64,000 bases of DNA from Plicaturopsis crispa FD-325 SS-3 (Eukaryota; Basidiomycota; Agaricomycetes; Amylocorticiales; Amylocorticiaceae). Below, piece by piece: positions 44,262-55,749 of this stretch (position 1 is its first letter; each line of letters starts with the position of its first letter). The position numbers and the translations under genes are program-made. The notes under the pieces were generated by a model, which worked only from the letters and a program-made list of their open reading frames with translations, was not told where the DNA came from and made no database searches. The DNA lies in contig KN832554.1 of the NCBI GenBank assembly GCA_000827205.1, forward strand, positions 2,711,482-2,775,481, written 5' to 3'.

Positions 44262-45053
44262 CGTGCGCTATCAAGAAGTATAGAACGTGAGCTTCTAGCC
44301 TACAGGTCCGAAACAATATGTCTCAGATGTGCATTGTAAAGAAGCAACAGGTGAGTGGTGCGTACCGTATGAAAGCCCCCCGCGGACACACCGATACAGA
44401 GATGTATAAGAAAGTGAACACGATACTATCGCGTATCAGGATTCAGTGTAGATACCAACAGAGACCAGGGTAAATGTCAGATGCATAAGTACTGCCGGGT
44501 TTGAGTCGACTGATATCGGCGGCGGGCGACGCGATGAACGCGGTCTGTTGGCACTTGTGATCGTTCCAATATGTTTGCTTCAAGTATTGAATTCTATTGA
44601 AATCCAGAGGCCAAAGAATAGGATGCGCAAAGACTCGGGCGAGAAGATGTAAGAGATGCAGCCAAAATGCAGAGGTTGTTGAAGGTGAAGAGCAGGCGAA
44701 TTCGAAAGGCCGTAGCGGCCTCACATGCTTTGCCTCAGAATTTGTCGATCCCTCGCTCCTCGTCGTTTTGGTCCTGGGTTTTCTCTTTGGGCAACACGCC
44801 AGCACTCTCGTGAAGACATAAGCTAGGCCCAATGTCTCTCGCCGAGGAATCTTGTATAGGACCGTAATGCTTAGCGACTCGCGCTCCTTCGTCTGCGCAG
44901 TCTAGATAAATCTCTCAGTATGCCTACTACTTATTTGACAAGTCAGATGCTAACAGATGCCTGTTTTCCCTGCTCAGGAGCGGAGCCGTTCCCTTGACAG
45001 TACGGGTACCAACGACAATCTATATAAATGACTAGAACAGTCTGTCTGTCTAC
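44262..45053. other. Intergenic region, F-box promoter side
   Basis: About 790 bases. A minus ORF at 44443-44832 (129 codons) has no family resemblance and is not adopted. 44270-44400 would be the F-box promoter. Confidence 0.3.
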
Positions 45054-46952
45054 CTAGCTATGGCGGGAACGCTTTGTGGACGGGCCTGCTTCCGCGTCAA
45101 GTTGTCCCAAGAGTTCCCGGATCCGTTTTCCACGTCTGTCTCCCGTGCTGGTGGACGACTCCCTACTAAAATCACGCGTCAGTAATTGCGCGCCGTCAGT
45201 AGGACTAGGATGATCAACTTACCGTTCGCTTCCATCCGATTCAGCTTCGTCGCGGACCACTTCGTACTCTCCTTCGTTGGCGTACATGTCCTCCATCTCC
45301 TCATCCAGCTGCCTCTGTCGTACTCGTGCGGCCTCTTCATTTTCGTCTTCGCGCTCTTCCGAGTCTTCCGAGGTCTCATCGGACAACTCATCAGGATCGA
45401 TCCTATAGGAAGTCCTACCTATCAGCGTGAACTAGCGATCGAACCAAGGAATATACGCACCCAGCTTCAATCATTATCCGCCTATCCTCCGCTTGCTGCC
45501 GCGCTAGCCTCTGCGCCTCCATCTCCTCCTCCACACGCCTCTTCTCCTCATTCCTCTCCGCGCGCCGCCGCTCGCGCCCATCCATGAAATCCTCCCACCG
45601 CGTGCGGAATGGCTCCTGCATGTTGCGCGTTCCGTCCAGCAGCGTGTGGTCTTCCTTCGCGCTCTGCAGCTGCGCTTCGACTAGCTGCCGCACGAGCACG
45701 ATCTCCTGCAGCGTGCGCCGCGATTCGGACATGGAGGCAATCGTAGAATTGAGCACGGTGGTGTGCGTGGCGAGGCGCGCTTCGCGTGCGGGCCCGGCGT
45801 TGGCGAGGCGCGTGAGGCGCCGGAGGATGTTGTCGTTTTCCTGCACGGTGGGCCCGCGTGGTACTGGTGTGGAAGAGTCGAGGCGGTCTGTGCTTGGTCC
45901 CGCGATGTTCTCGGGTTCTGCGGTATCCTCTTGGGTGGGCGTAGGTGTACGTCTAGTCTGCGGCCGGGGTGGTGACCTACTCTGTGGTCGAGACAGCGAC
46001 CTGGTCTGCAGTCGGGGCGACGACTGTGGTGGAGATCTGGTTCTTGGCCGCGGTGACAGTCCTACGCATTCTTTTAGCATGCGGATGGAGCAGTGCGCGG
46101 TCGTGGACTCACCTTCGTCCATATACTCATCTTCGTTGACTACATTCGCATCATCCTCGTTATCCGCGTACTGCGGACGCTCGCGCGACAAGTCGATGGC
46201 TATGTTTCCGAAGGGGACCGTATGCGGTGGTGTAGCGGCATTATCTGGGTTAAGTTCTGCGTTGCTGATATGGACGTCTGCGTTGCTGTTATCGACGTCT
46301 ACGTTGCTGGTACTGGCGTTCGTCGTGCGCGCAATGCCGTCTCGCTGGTCTGGCGCCTCTTCGGCCTGGTGCGGGGCGTCTTGGTCCTGCGGCGAGGCCT
46401 CTTCGGGATGATCATGGGCCTCTGGTGTATGGCTTGCCTGAAGCCGTTGCGGCGATCCTGAAACACAAACATGAGGACCGGTATCACCGCGGTACACATC
46501 GATCGACATACCCTCAGCTTGTCGACTCGTCGCCGGGGCTTGGCTCGCGCTTTCCTCGTCTATCGTGGGACTCGTTCGTTTGGACTCTTCATTCTGGGGC
46601 ACAGCTTCACTCGGGAGCACCGATGTAGACTTCTTCCTGCCTCCACGTACTGCCGCTATGATCAGCCATCCCCTGCGCCAAGATAGGTTGGAACAGACTC
46701 ACCTGGCCGCCGTGACGATCCCTCTGCTGATGACCTCTTACTTCGGTGCTCTGTGGATGCGGGGTGTGGGACGCCTTCGGGGTACTTCTCGATCAGGAGA
46801 CGGATGATATCTACGCTCTTGCCATTTGCTTTTATCTTCTCTCGCTTTGCGGGGAGTCAGTGCACGACGCCTACGCTGTGGACAAAGCTGTGTACCTTTG
46901 CTATGCCCTGCAGTTGGCTGCGAGTCAGGTTCTTCAGTGCTGTGCTATCCAT
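45054..46952 (-). CDS. SAP-like nuclear protein with acidic and Ser/Arg-rich regions
   Basis: Exons on the minus strand start MDSTALKNLTRSQLQGIAK (46952) and join across a consensus intron to IKANGKSVDIIRLLIEKYPEGVP, a SAP-like two-helix motif. A long disordered acidic part follows (DEESASQAPATS, ARTTNASTSNVDVDNSNADVHISNAELNPDN), then Arg/Ser/Pro repeats (PRLQTRSLSRPQSRSPPRPQTRR). A coiled region contains ILRRLTRLANAGPAREARLATHTTVLNSTIASMSESRRTLQEIVLVRQLVEAQLQ. Next is a strongly charged helix (RRRAERNEEKRRVEEEMEAQRLARQQAEDRR). After another intron comes an acidic stretch (LSDETSEDSEEREDENEEAARVRQRQLDEEMEDM). The final exon is basic and ends PSTKRSRHS. A DNA- or chromatin-binding role is inferred. 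It shares the N-terminal pattern with the protein at 6181-7774. Confidence 0.72.
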
Positions 46953-47468
46953 CGGTGAGTGGTGGTGGTGGTGGTATGAAGAGAGAAAGGTTAGATGAGC
47001 GCGGGCACGTTGATGTTGTAATTTTGTAGATTGGCGGAGCTTGGACCGTTGTATCGTAGAGAACAATGGCGTCGGCAAATTGTGGATCTGGCTATTGTTT
47101 ATTTTGTTGGCATCTCAACAACGTGACATGTGGATGTCAGTCACATCCATCTGGTCCACTGTCCAGCGGCGAATTCGTGCAGGATGGTCTTTCTTGTCCG
47201 GATATCGCACTGGCGCACTGGCCTCCAGAATTGAACAAATGGTATTACTACTTACTTGCAACTGACATTGAGATCGAGATTGGCGATGTTCTTGTTCTGT
47301 GTTTCGGGGTCCGCGGCGATATGACTTGTTTTTATTCCAGTGCGATGCCAAATAACGCCTGGCATGGCGCCACTCCGACGACGTCACTTTATTCCTCGAC
47401 GTCTCGAATCTACCAACATATCTTTCTCATAAGGGTACACACAAAGCGGAACTAGGACAGCAGATGCG
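46953..47468. other. Divergent intergenic region
   Basis: 516 bases between a minus-strand SAP-like gene and a plus-strand reductase gene. It contains a plus ORF of 129 codons (47066-47455) starting MASANCGSGYCLFCWHLNN, without recognisable family. I keep it as unsupported. Confidence 0.3.
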
Positions 47469-48437
47469 ATGGTAAGAAACGTTGAACAAGCACAAAAGTG
47501 GTACAACGGTAAGCAAACTCCGTCTTCATGTTGGTTTAGACTGATCCAGGTTTCCAGCTGCTCTGTATTGGTTTACTGTAATCCCTCCTATTGTCGGTCC
47601 GATCACATTCTTCATCAATGCTCCATTTGGAAGATTTGCGTCATCAGGGAACAGCATACTGCTCGTCGATGGTCTGTGCTATAGCTCTCAGGCATTCTCG
47701 AACGTTAATTGAGACCACTTAACACCTTCCCAGGTATCAAATCATGGATATGCATGGAGCTTGTGGCTCCCGTCGCGTTCCTTTACAGTTTCTTTAAATC
47801 CCCATTATCCAGAACCCCGGCCTCATCCCCTCTCACAAGCCCAGAGAACCTCCTTGCTGCGCTATACGTCATCCACTACCTCAACCGCGCACTCATCTCC
47901 CCTCTGCGCACGCCCTCGCGCTCAAAATCGAACATCATAGTCCCCGCGGCGGCGATGCTGTTTAACTCCGTCAACGGCACGCTCCTTGGGACGTACCTCT
48001 CCTCCCCCGCAGCGCGCGCGTTCCTCGCCGGCGCTTACGGGCGCCCGTCGTTTTGGGTAGCCGTAGGCGTGTGGGCGGCTGGCCTCGCGGGAAATATTCT
48101 GCATGACGAGATCCTCTTGAATATACGGCGGAACGCGAAGGCGAAGGGAAAGGGAAAGGCGGGCGGCGGGGAGCACTACGCGGTGCCGCACGGGTGGCTG
48201 TATCGTTACATCTCGTTTCCGAACTATTTCTGCGAATGGGCAGAATGGGCGGGGTACGCGGTCGCGGCGGCGCCTTTTCCTACTCTAACCTCCGGGTCAC
48301 TGACGCCGCCGTGGCTCTTCCTGCTATCTGAACTCACGCTCATGTTCCCACGGGCGTGGAAGGGCCACAAGTGGTACCAGCAGCGCTTTCCCGATTACCC
48401 GAAGAGCAGGAAAGCGGTCCTTCCGTTTCTGTTGTAG
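47469..48437 (+). CDS. Steroid 5-alpha-reductase family protein (3-oxo-5-alpha-steroid 4-dehydrogenase)
   Basis: Join(47469..47508, 47558..47671, 47734..48437), 285 residues; phases agree. Membrane reductase of the SRD5A family, located in the ER. The sequence runs MVRNVEQAQKWYNAALYWFTVIPPIVGPITFFINAPFGRFAS, then LVDGIKSWICMELVAPVAFLYSFF. A run of hydrophobic helices follows (AALYVIHYLNRALISPLR, FNSVNGTLLGTYLSS, WVAVGVWAAGLAGNILHDEILLNIRR). Then comes the family signature block YAVPHGWLYRYISFPNYFCEWAEWAGYA. The C terminus carries LFLLSELTLMFPRAWKGHKWYQQRFPDYPKSRKAVLPFLL, matching the conserved end of the family (WY..FPDYPK.RKA..P). The substrate in fungi (sterol, polyprenol or other) cannot be told. 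The gene is divergent from the SAP-like gene. Confidence 0.92.
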
Positions 48438-48746
48438 TGTTCTTGGTAATTTTGTTCCATGGTGAGACTTTCATGCAGCCTTGGTGAATGTAAATTTGTC
48501 TGACTTTTGATTTCAAGTTATGTTGTCGTCTATGGAGAGCTAGGACGTGGCATAGTCCTCTTTCGACTTGGCATATAACCTGTATTTGTATCATCTTCAA
48601 GGCGTACAAGCGAAGTAAAAATTCACGTTTATTACGACTGCCGATATGACAATTGCAACTTAGTAGCTCACAGTATTACGATAGTCTATGGTCAGCCACG
48701 ATGACACCAAGCCCGTACACGATGGGAGCCGCCAAATAGAAGTTCT
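48438..48746. other. Convergent spacer
   Basis: 309 bases between reductase and P450 ends; no gene seen. Confidence 0.35.
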
Positions 48747-50924
48747 CTATAGCACCGAGATCAGGTCCTCGGCCTGGCGCGAGCGAGTGCGCAGGATGCA
48801 TGGGAAATGCTCCGGGTGGCTAGAGAGGGCCATGAACGTCAGATGTGCACCAGAAAACAAACGCGAGACACGCACCATGTCAGTCCAGATGTAAACGAGA
48901 CCTTCGGCGGGCCGTCCGGGCTCTCTATCGACATTGTCGCGAGGAGGTTGGCCATCACGATCCAGAGGCTGGCTTCCGCGAGGTGCCGGCCGACACAGAT
49001 CCTGGGAGAAAGGGCATGTCAACGGTGTAGTCACAGGCAGTGAGACGCGAGGCTACGGGTAACGAGCTGGGATGTGGGATGTGGGAGAAAAGAACGAAGG
49101 CCCACCTGCGCCCAAACCCAAACTGGCCCACAGGCAGCGGTTCACCGTTACCACCCTCAGCGACCGGTCTGTAGCGATCGGGGTTGAACACCTCCGGGTT
49201 CTTGTACGTGTTCTCGTCGTGGCACATTGCGCGCGCATTAGCGTACACTAAAGAACTGTGCGTATAATGCAATCAGACTTGTGAAGCATAAGCGATGCCA
49301 TCCATATGATATACTCACCCTAAGATGGCGAGAATACTCGCAGTCAGTACAGCTTCATACAGTGGCAGAAAGATCACGCACCTTTTGGTATGAACATCCC
49401 CTTGTAAATATCATCCTGCAGGGATTTGTGTGGAACGCCTGCCGTAGAAAAGAGTGAACTCTTAGCGCACATCATGTTGATGCATTTCCGTGATGCTTAC
49501 CGATTGGCGAAACAGGTGCCCACCTAGCCACACACATTCAGCGAGGCTATCGCAAGTACAGATTGAACGGGGCTCACCGGAGTGTCTCCTGCAAGATGTG
49601 CTCGAGATATGGAAGCGTCGGGCGATCGCTGAACACCGGCAGCCGATCGTTCCCCACAACCTCGTCAATCTCCGCCCGCGCCTTCTCCTGGATCTCGGGG
49701 TGCAGCACCATGTTCAGCATGAACACGACGAGCGTGGACCATGTCTGCGCGCGATATGTCAGTATTCACACCGCGTAGCCAAGCGGGGAAACCTCACCGT
49801 ATCTTGGCCGGCTGCGTAGATTGCGCCGGCGGCACCCTTCATGTCTGCGAGAGTCACGTCTCCTACTTCGCCCTTCTCCTGGCGCTCCATGAGCGTGTGG
49901 ATGAACGACGGCTGCGCGGTCCCGTTTTTCTGCGGGGCATGCGCGTTAGTAGAAGAGCACATTATGCTACCGCCGCCGGGTACGCACCATATCTTCCTGC
50001 ACAGCCGCAAACGGTATGTCATGGATTTGCCGAATAGCCCAGCGCCAGTCGCGTGCAAACTTGAGGGACCAGGAGCGCGCAAGCCAGTTGGGTAGGTAGC
50101 GGACTAGTATATCCATTAGCACGGCATTCAATGCAAGCATATGTGCCATATTTACGCACGGGATGGAAAGAAATCAACAGGGGTGCCTGCAGGCGCGCCG
50201 CCGTGGCCCAGTGCATAGGACGCGTCCACAGCCATCTGGATGTACGGGTCCGTGTCCGAGGTGATGCTCACGCCAAAACCGATGCCTAGCACGATTGCGG
50301 TCGCGAACCGACGCATGAGGCGCTCCCAGTCCGCCGGGGCAGCCACGATGCCCTTAAGCAGCTGATGTGCCTCGGCTGTCTGCAGATCGCGGAAGGGCAC
50401 AATCTTCGGCTTGCTGAACGCGCTCTGCAGCAACTTGCGGTGCATCTGGAAGCGCGGGCCCCATTGGAGGAAGGTGAGCGTCCCACTCCATCCCATCCTG
50501 TAAATACCCGTGGTTAGAGGCATCCAATCATGCTTGATAGGAGGTGGACGTACACCTCGAAAAGCACGAAGCGAGGTCGGTCACAGTAGTTCGACCCCCG
50601 CTTGTCTAGAAGGTCTACCGCGGCTTGTACGCTGTTTAGCACGATGACGGGTTGGCCCAGGATGTTGAAGTATAGCACATCCGAATCTATGCGGCATTAG
50701 GTCGATTACACGAGCTAAGGCTGATGGCACTTGCCATATTCTTTCGACCATTTTGCGTACGCGATCTCTGGGTTGTCTGTAGGCACAACTCGGAGGTGTC
50801 CAATGATGGGCTCTCCCGGAGGGCCGGGTGGAAGCGCTGGGTTATTGCGGGCCAAAAGGCGAGAATATGCGACCCAGGAGCCGAACAACGCGAGTGCTAG
50901 AGCGGAAAACTGGATGACGGACAT
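48747..50924 (-). CDS. Cytochrome P450 monooxygenase
   Basis: Membrane-anchored ER monooxygenase in about a dozen exons. The start is MSVIQFSALALALFGSWVAYSRLL, an anchor helix followed by the proline hinge LPPGPPGEPIIGHL. Further blocks are GWSGTLTFLQWGPRFQMHRKLLQSAFS (C-helix WxxxR-like), PSFIHTLMERQEKGEVGDVTLADMKGAAGAIYAAGQDTTWST (I-helix AGxDTT), PYLEHILQETLRWAPVSPIGVPH (K-helix ExxR), NPDRYRP (PERF-like) and, joined across an intron, FGFGRRICVGRHLAEASLW with the heme-ligand Cys. The last exon junction gives FTSGLT joined to CHPEHFPCILRTRSRQAEDLI. It looks like the O-demethylase/CYP5144-5150-type P450s abundant in wood-decay fungi; the subfamily is uncertain. Its start lies 299 bases from the divergent homogentisate dioxygenase gene. 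Confidence 0.92.
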
Positions 50925-51223
50925 GGACGCGTTGAGCGCTTAGAATTTTGGCAGCATCCTATAAAGCATGAAACGAGATTGGGCACGGTACATAGGAGAC
51001 AAAAGATAGGAATTGAGAAACCTTGCCACAGGTAGCCGGCAGGCAGGTTGTGGCAGGCCAGTGGTAGGCGCTAGCGCTGAACCGGCTAACCGGCCGCAGT
51101 CCGGCAGGCGCGTGTCGCCTGCCCCTTCATCGCCGCAGATGAAGCGGCAGGATGAGAGTTTTACATTCACTATAACGAGCATCGCCGAAAGCCAAAGATG
51201 ACAGTCCCGCTATCCTGCTCATC
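50925..51223. promoter_or_regulatory. Shared promoter of P450 and homogentisate dioxygenase
   Basis: 299 bases between divergent ATGs. Contains CCGGC/GCCGG-rich short inverted segments (GGCAGGCCAGTGG, GAACCGGCTAACCGGCCGC, about 51050-51100). The close head-to-head layout suggests shared control; inference only. Confidence 0.4.
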
Positions 51224-53378
51224 ATGATTGGGGCTACTGCAAACGCACCGTTCTCTACGACGCCGACCCCTCAGGATCCATATCGCTACCAAGTTGGCTT
51301 TGGCAACCGTTTCGCATCCGAGGCGATGTGAGTGCGACCGTGTCAGTTCTCTCGACGGCGCAGGCTCTAATGCAGAGGACACCAGTCCAAACACGCTCCC
51401 GCTCTCCAGAAACACCCCGCAGAAGTGCAAATATGACCTCTACTCGGAACAGGTGCGATGCTTCCAGGCGTTCGCGATGTATCCTAACTTTCTTGTGTAG
51501 TTGAATGGCACCGCGTTTGTAGCTAGCCGTTTCGCATGCCAAAACACATGGATGTATAGGATAAGACCCTCCGTCGCTCATCGCGAGCTATCGAAGATCC
51601 AGCCCAGCCCCGATGTACGCAGATTCTGTAACTGTGCCCAGCTCCTGCTCATGATAGTCTACAGCTCGAAGCCAACTTCTCCCTCTCAAATCCACGAGTT
51701 CATCACGTCCCTTCGCAGCTTGCATGGGACCCCTTTGCACTCCCCCAGAGCACCGACCTGGTTGATTTTGTACAAGGACTGAAGACCATTGGTGGACAGG
51801 GCGACCCAACGCTCAGCAAAGGACTTGCGATACACATCTACGCAGCGAACATCTCGATGGGAAACAAGGCGTTTTGCACAAATGATGGAGACCTGCTCAT
51901 CCTCCCACAACTTGGTCGACTGGATATACAGACTGAATTCGGAAGGTGGGAGCGGCTCATTGCTCGTGTTACTTGCCCCTATTCACGTTCCTTTCTTTAC
52001 TTTCACCGTGCATAGAATGATGGTCCGTCCGGGAGAGCTTGCTGTTATACAGAAAGGCATACGGTTCAAGGTTTTTGCTGCTCCATAACCGTCCAACATT
52101 GAGCGATGTCTGACCAGACTCTAGGTATCCGTCCCAGATGGCCCCGTTCGTGGATGTGCGTTGAGGGTTTCCCTGCTTGCTGTTACCAACTTACGCTAAT
52201 GGTTGACTCGGCAGACATCCAAGAAATATTCGGGAGCCACTACGAGCTACCGGAGTTGGGCCCACTCGGGGCAAACGGGATGGCGCACCCGCGTGACTTT
52301 GAGATTCCCGTCGCGAGCTTCGATATCGAGCAGGCAGACTGGGAGATTGTATACAAGTAAGGCAGCCGGACAATGTCCGCTGGCAGGTTACGACCGCTAA
52401 CAAACACGTGTCTCTCACAGACTCGCCGGCCAGCTGTACTCATGTCACCAAAACCACACGCCCTTCGACGTCGTCGCGTGGCACGGGAAGTACGTCTATC
52501 TAGACCTATGATTTGGTCTTCATTAGCTCACATTTTACCCCTAGCTATGTGCCATACAAATATGCTCTCGAGAAATTTACCAACGTTGGGTGCCTAGAGA
52601 AGGACCAGATGGACCCGACTGTTTATTGCGTCTTGAGCGCGCGGTCGGGCCCAGGAGGCGGTACACTGAGCGATTTTCTGGTCTTTACGCCCAAGTGGAG
52701 CGTCGCTGAGAATACCTTCCGACCTCCAGTGAGTTTTGCCTTCCGTTGCCTATCGCTACTTGCGGGCACGCCCGGCCATTTCGTCTCAGCTGTCATGCCC
52801 GTCTAACGACTGTTGCAGTATTATCACAGGAACATGTCTACGGAGGTGATGGGCCTGCTTTACGGCGTATATGGTGGAAGCAGTCATACGCTCGAGCCTG
52901 GAGGACTCAGCTACGAGGCGAGCTTCATGCCCCACGGAGGTGGGTCAAGTGGCTAATCTATGCGTGGATGCCCGATGCGGCGGGTACTGATATTGACATT
53001 TCTGCAGAAACATATGAGACGTTCAGAACAGCATCAACAATGCCCCTTCAGCCCGCCCGCGTTTGCGAGGATACTATTGGTGCGTCAGCTCCAGCTCCTT
53101 CCTAACGATTGAGAGACTGAGGAATATGTCCGTAGCGTTCATGTTCCACATGAGTGATCAGTTTGCCATCAGCGATTTTGCGCTGCACAGATCCGGGAAG
53201 CTCCACGGTACGTTTGTTTGTGGTTCATAGGAAGTTGATTAGGTATTGAGTACTCACGTCTCCGCCAGAAACGCCCCCGGAGATATGGGACGACGTTCAG
53301 GGTCATTTCATGGACCACCTTGAAGAGATCAACCGCGATCTGAAGGCTGCAGGGCTGCCCGCGCTGGGGCAGTATTAA
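51224..53378 (+). CDS. hmgA: Homogentisate 1,2-dioxygenase
   Basis: Fe(II) enzyme that opens the ring of homogentisate to maleylacetoacetate in tyrosine/phenylalanine breakdown. The start [34 protein letters not shown] matches the family's YQ.GFGN.F.SEA block. Next are [33 protein letters not shown], and then [34 protein letters not shown]. Further family blocks are [73 protein letters not shown] and [19 protein letters not shown] with the catalytic His. Fe-ligand regions are [16 protein letters not shown] (His, Glu) and SFMPHGETYETF (His, split by an intron). It ends [12 protein letters not shown]. About nine exons; all catalytic residues appear present. Confidence 0.95.
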
Positions 53379-53619
53379 TATGGTGGGTGTTCGCCGTTCG
53401 GGTGTGTAGTTCTATTTATGAAATATGTATATGGTTGGGTGATCGCTTTGCTACAATCGAACATGCCCTGGATATTACAGTCTGGTAGCACAGATACTAG
53501 TAGTAGTACAGGTGTGCCACGATGGAAGAACGGCATCATGGACAGAGTTCGAGAAGCGACTAATAAACGGAAGGGAAACAAAGGCCTAATATGTTCCGTG
53601 GAAGGCAAGCGAAAGGCGT

Positions 53620-54986
53620 CTAAGTAGACACTGCGATCGTAAATCTGCTGGAGGGCGCGACGTTATGATCGAAATCGGGTAGCGCCAGCTCTGGAAACAC
53701 TTTCTTGACCTAGCAAGTGAAACAAAATCATGAGTTCCACCGGCATTTCGTGGAGAGGACAAAGTTAAGTTACCTTTTTCGCGAGGTATTGCCACCACTC
53801 GCCACTGACATCCTTGAATGTCGTTGCTTGCCAGCGCCGCTGCGCTTCGGCCTCTTCCTCCGCGCTGAGCGGGGGGAGGTGGGTAAGAGGGAAACGAGTC
53901 ATCTTGGCGGTCCAACTGAAGTCAAAGAAGAAGGGGAACGAAATGCGCGTGGCACCTGGGGCCGGAGGGATGACACGGTGCGGTACACTCTTGTAGCGTC
54001 CGCCGGTAAGCATGTCAAGCATGTCACCAACTGCGATGTTGCATTGAGAGTTGAGAACACACATGCGGACACGGAGACTAACCGTTGCAGACGAAGTGGT
54101 TTTCAAGGACGGGCACATCGACCCAGTCGTGCCGAGGGGACAGCACCTGAATATGCATTGAGAGATGATAGGGGCTACGTCAGAACGAGAACCACGCACC
54201 TGCAGACCGGGCGAGTCTTGCTTTAGTATCGTGAGGAGACCAAAATCTACACCGAAGCTGATTACCCTCTTGAATATTTGAGAGATTGCCGGTAGCTTAC
54301 CAGTGTGTTCTCCGATTCCCCACACGTTTCCTTTGCCGTCGTCATTGAGACTTCTTCCGGCATACTTGAAACATCTGAATAATGCGACAGGCTCGGGCTC
54401 CAGGAAGTTGTCCCGAATAAACGGGCGATCGAGTCCCAGCGACAGAGAGATGGCGTCGCAAAGGATTTTCCCCACACGAGTGATCTCGTCGATATACTGA
54501 AGAACGACCTCCCGCATCTCCGGTATGCTGTCATCTGGGAACTGATTTTTTCCATGCAACGGCAAGCCGGTGTGACGGTGGTCAGAGGGATGCTCAGGCC
54601 CGAAATACATCCCCTCCTTGTGATCGACACGACCATGTGTGCCTACATTCAAGTCTTCGACTTTAGCAATAATCCCGACAATTTTCTAGATGCCTACCTT
54701 CGCCTCCGAGGGGCATGTATCCCCGCCAACCTACGCCCCCATTCTTTACGTGCAGCGCAAGTCTCTGAGCTTCGGGAAGAGTGAAGAATTTATTCGTGGC
54801 TTCGAGCAAACGCGTTTGGAGGGATACAGGGACGTGATGGCCGCTGATTTGAAAGAATCCCCATGTCGTGCATGCGTCGTGGATTTCTTGCACAACTCTT
54901 AAAGCCTCAGGAGATGGGCTGGAACCGAGGGGGGTGACAACGAGAGCGTCGATGTTGATATTGGGGATAGTCTCGCTAGGATGCAT
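53620..54986 (-). CDS. 2-oxoglutarate/Fe(II)-dependent oxygenase (isopenicillin N synthase-like)
   Basis: Cytosolic non-heme iron oxygenase. The N-terminal DIOX_N-type region is MHPSETIPNINIDALVVTPLGSSPSPEALRVVQEIHDACTTWGFFQISGHHVP, followed by LLEATNKFFTLPEAQRLALHVK and GWRGYMPLGGE. The core has GKILCDAISLSLGLDRPFIRDNF, then across an intron GEHTDFGLLTILKQDSPGLQV with the His-x-Asp iron ligands. After a short variable part come VCNVGDMLDMLTGGRYKSVPHRVI (second His and downstream Arg for 2-oxoglutarate) and RISFPFFFDFSW. The tail includes GEWWQYLAKK joined across an intron to VKKVFPELALPDFDHN. Substrate unknown. It sits downstream of the HGD gene on the opposite strand, so the P450, HGD and this gene form a run of three oxidative enzymes. 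Confidence 0.9.
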
Positions 54987-55749
54987 CGTCAGTGGAAAGG
55001 TCTGTTGCAGTTAGTCGACTGCAATGTGTTGTGGGCGAAGCAAAGAGCTGGGGATTGCGATCCAAGATGAAACAAGTTAAGTGCGGATGCAAATTGAGAA
55101 TAAGGGGGCGAATAGGGGTGAGGTCTGTTTGTTGCACTTGTATGTTTCGTGCCCGCGTGCCCATGACCCAGGGCATCGAAGACACTACAATCGCAATGTG
55201 TCAACACTGTGTATGCAGAAGATAGCATGTCGCACAAGAATTTACACAAGGATCGAGTGCATCTTACAATTGAAGCGACGGTCACTGGGTAAAGATGGAA
55301 GACGTCAACGTCAATGGGATGCAGGAAAAGCAATGCAAGTACTCACCTGACCGTGATCATCTTCAGGTCGGTACACGAGCTACTAGTACGTCGAAGAGAT
55401 GGACGTTATAAACCTACATATACCCACAAGTCCTGCTACGGAGAGATGTATCTTTGGGTCGACGGAAGATAATAAACGCGGAAGTCCTTGCACTTCTATT
55501 AGTATGGAGGCCGTAAGTGTCCGTACACATATAAACGTCGAAGGGCGTAGTGGGTAATAGTGACACAGTCGTTGATAGAAAGGTCCATGTACTTCATGTG
55601 TATCACCGAAGTAGCGAGCCGGGCCTGTCCCCGACGTCGTCTGTATATATGTGCAAGATGTGTAAGTAGTGTAAGGTCCTTTCCGATGCAAAAGCAGAAT
55701 AAATGAAAGCGAGGGTGATAGCACATAGAACACAAACCCAAACCCAAGA
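54987..55749. other. Intergenic region
   Basis: Promoter of the 2OG oxygenase (near 55000) and 3' flank of the CSC1-type gene. Overlapping short ORFs with no recognised content. Confidence 0.35.

Noticed and set aside
44443-44832. 129-codon minus ORF upstream of the F-box gene
   Set aside because: No recognisable domain, and its composition is not clearly coding.
47066-47455. 129-codon plus ORF with Cys-rich N terminus (MASANCGSGYCLFCWH)
   Set aside because: It sits in a divergent promoter, has no signal peptide, splice partner or family resemblance, and is compatible with chance.
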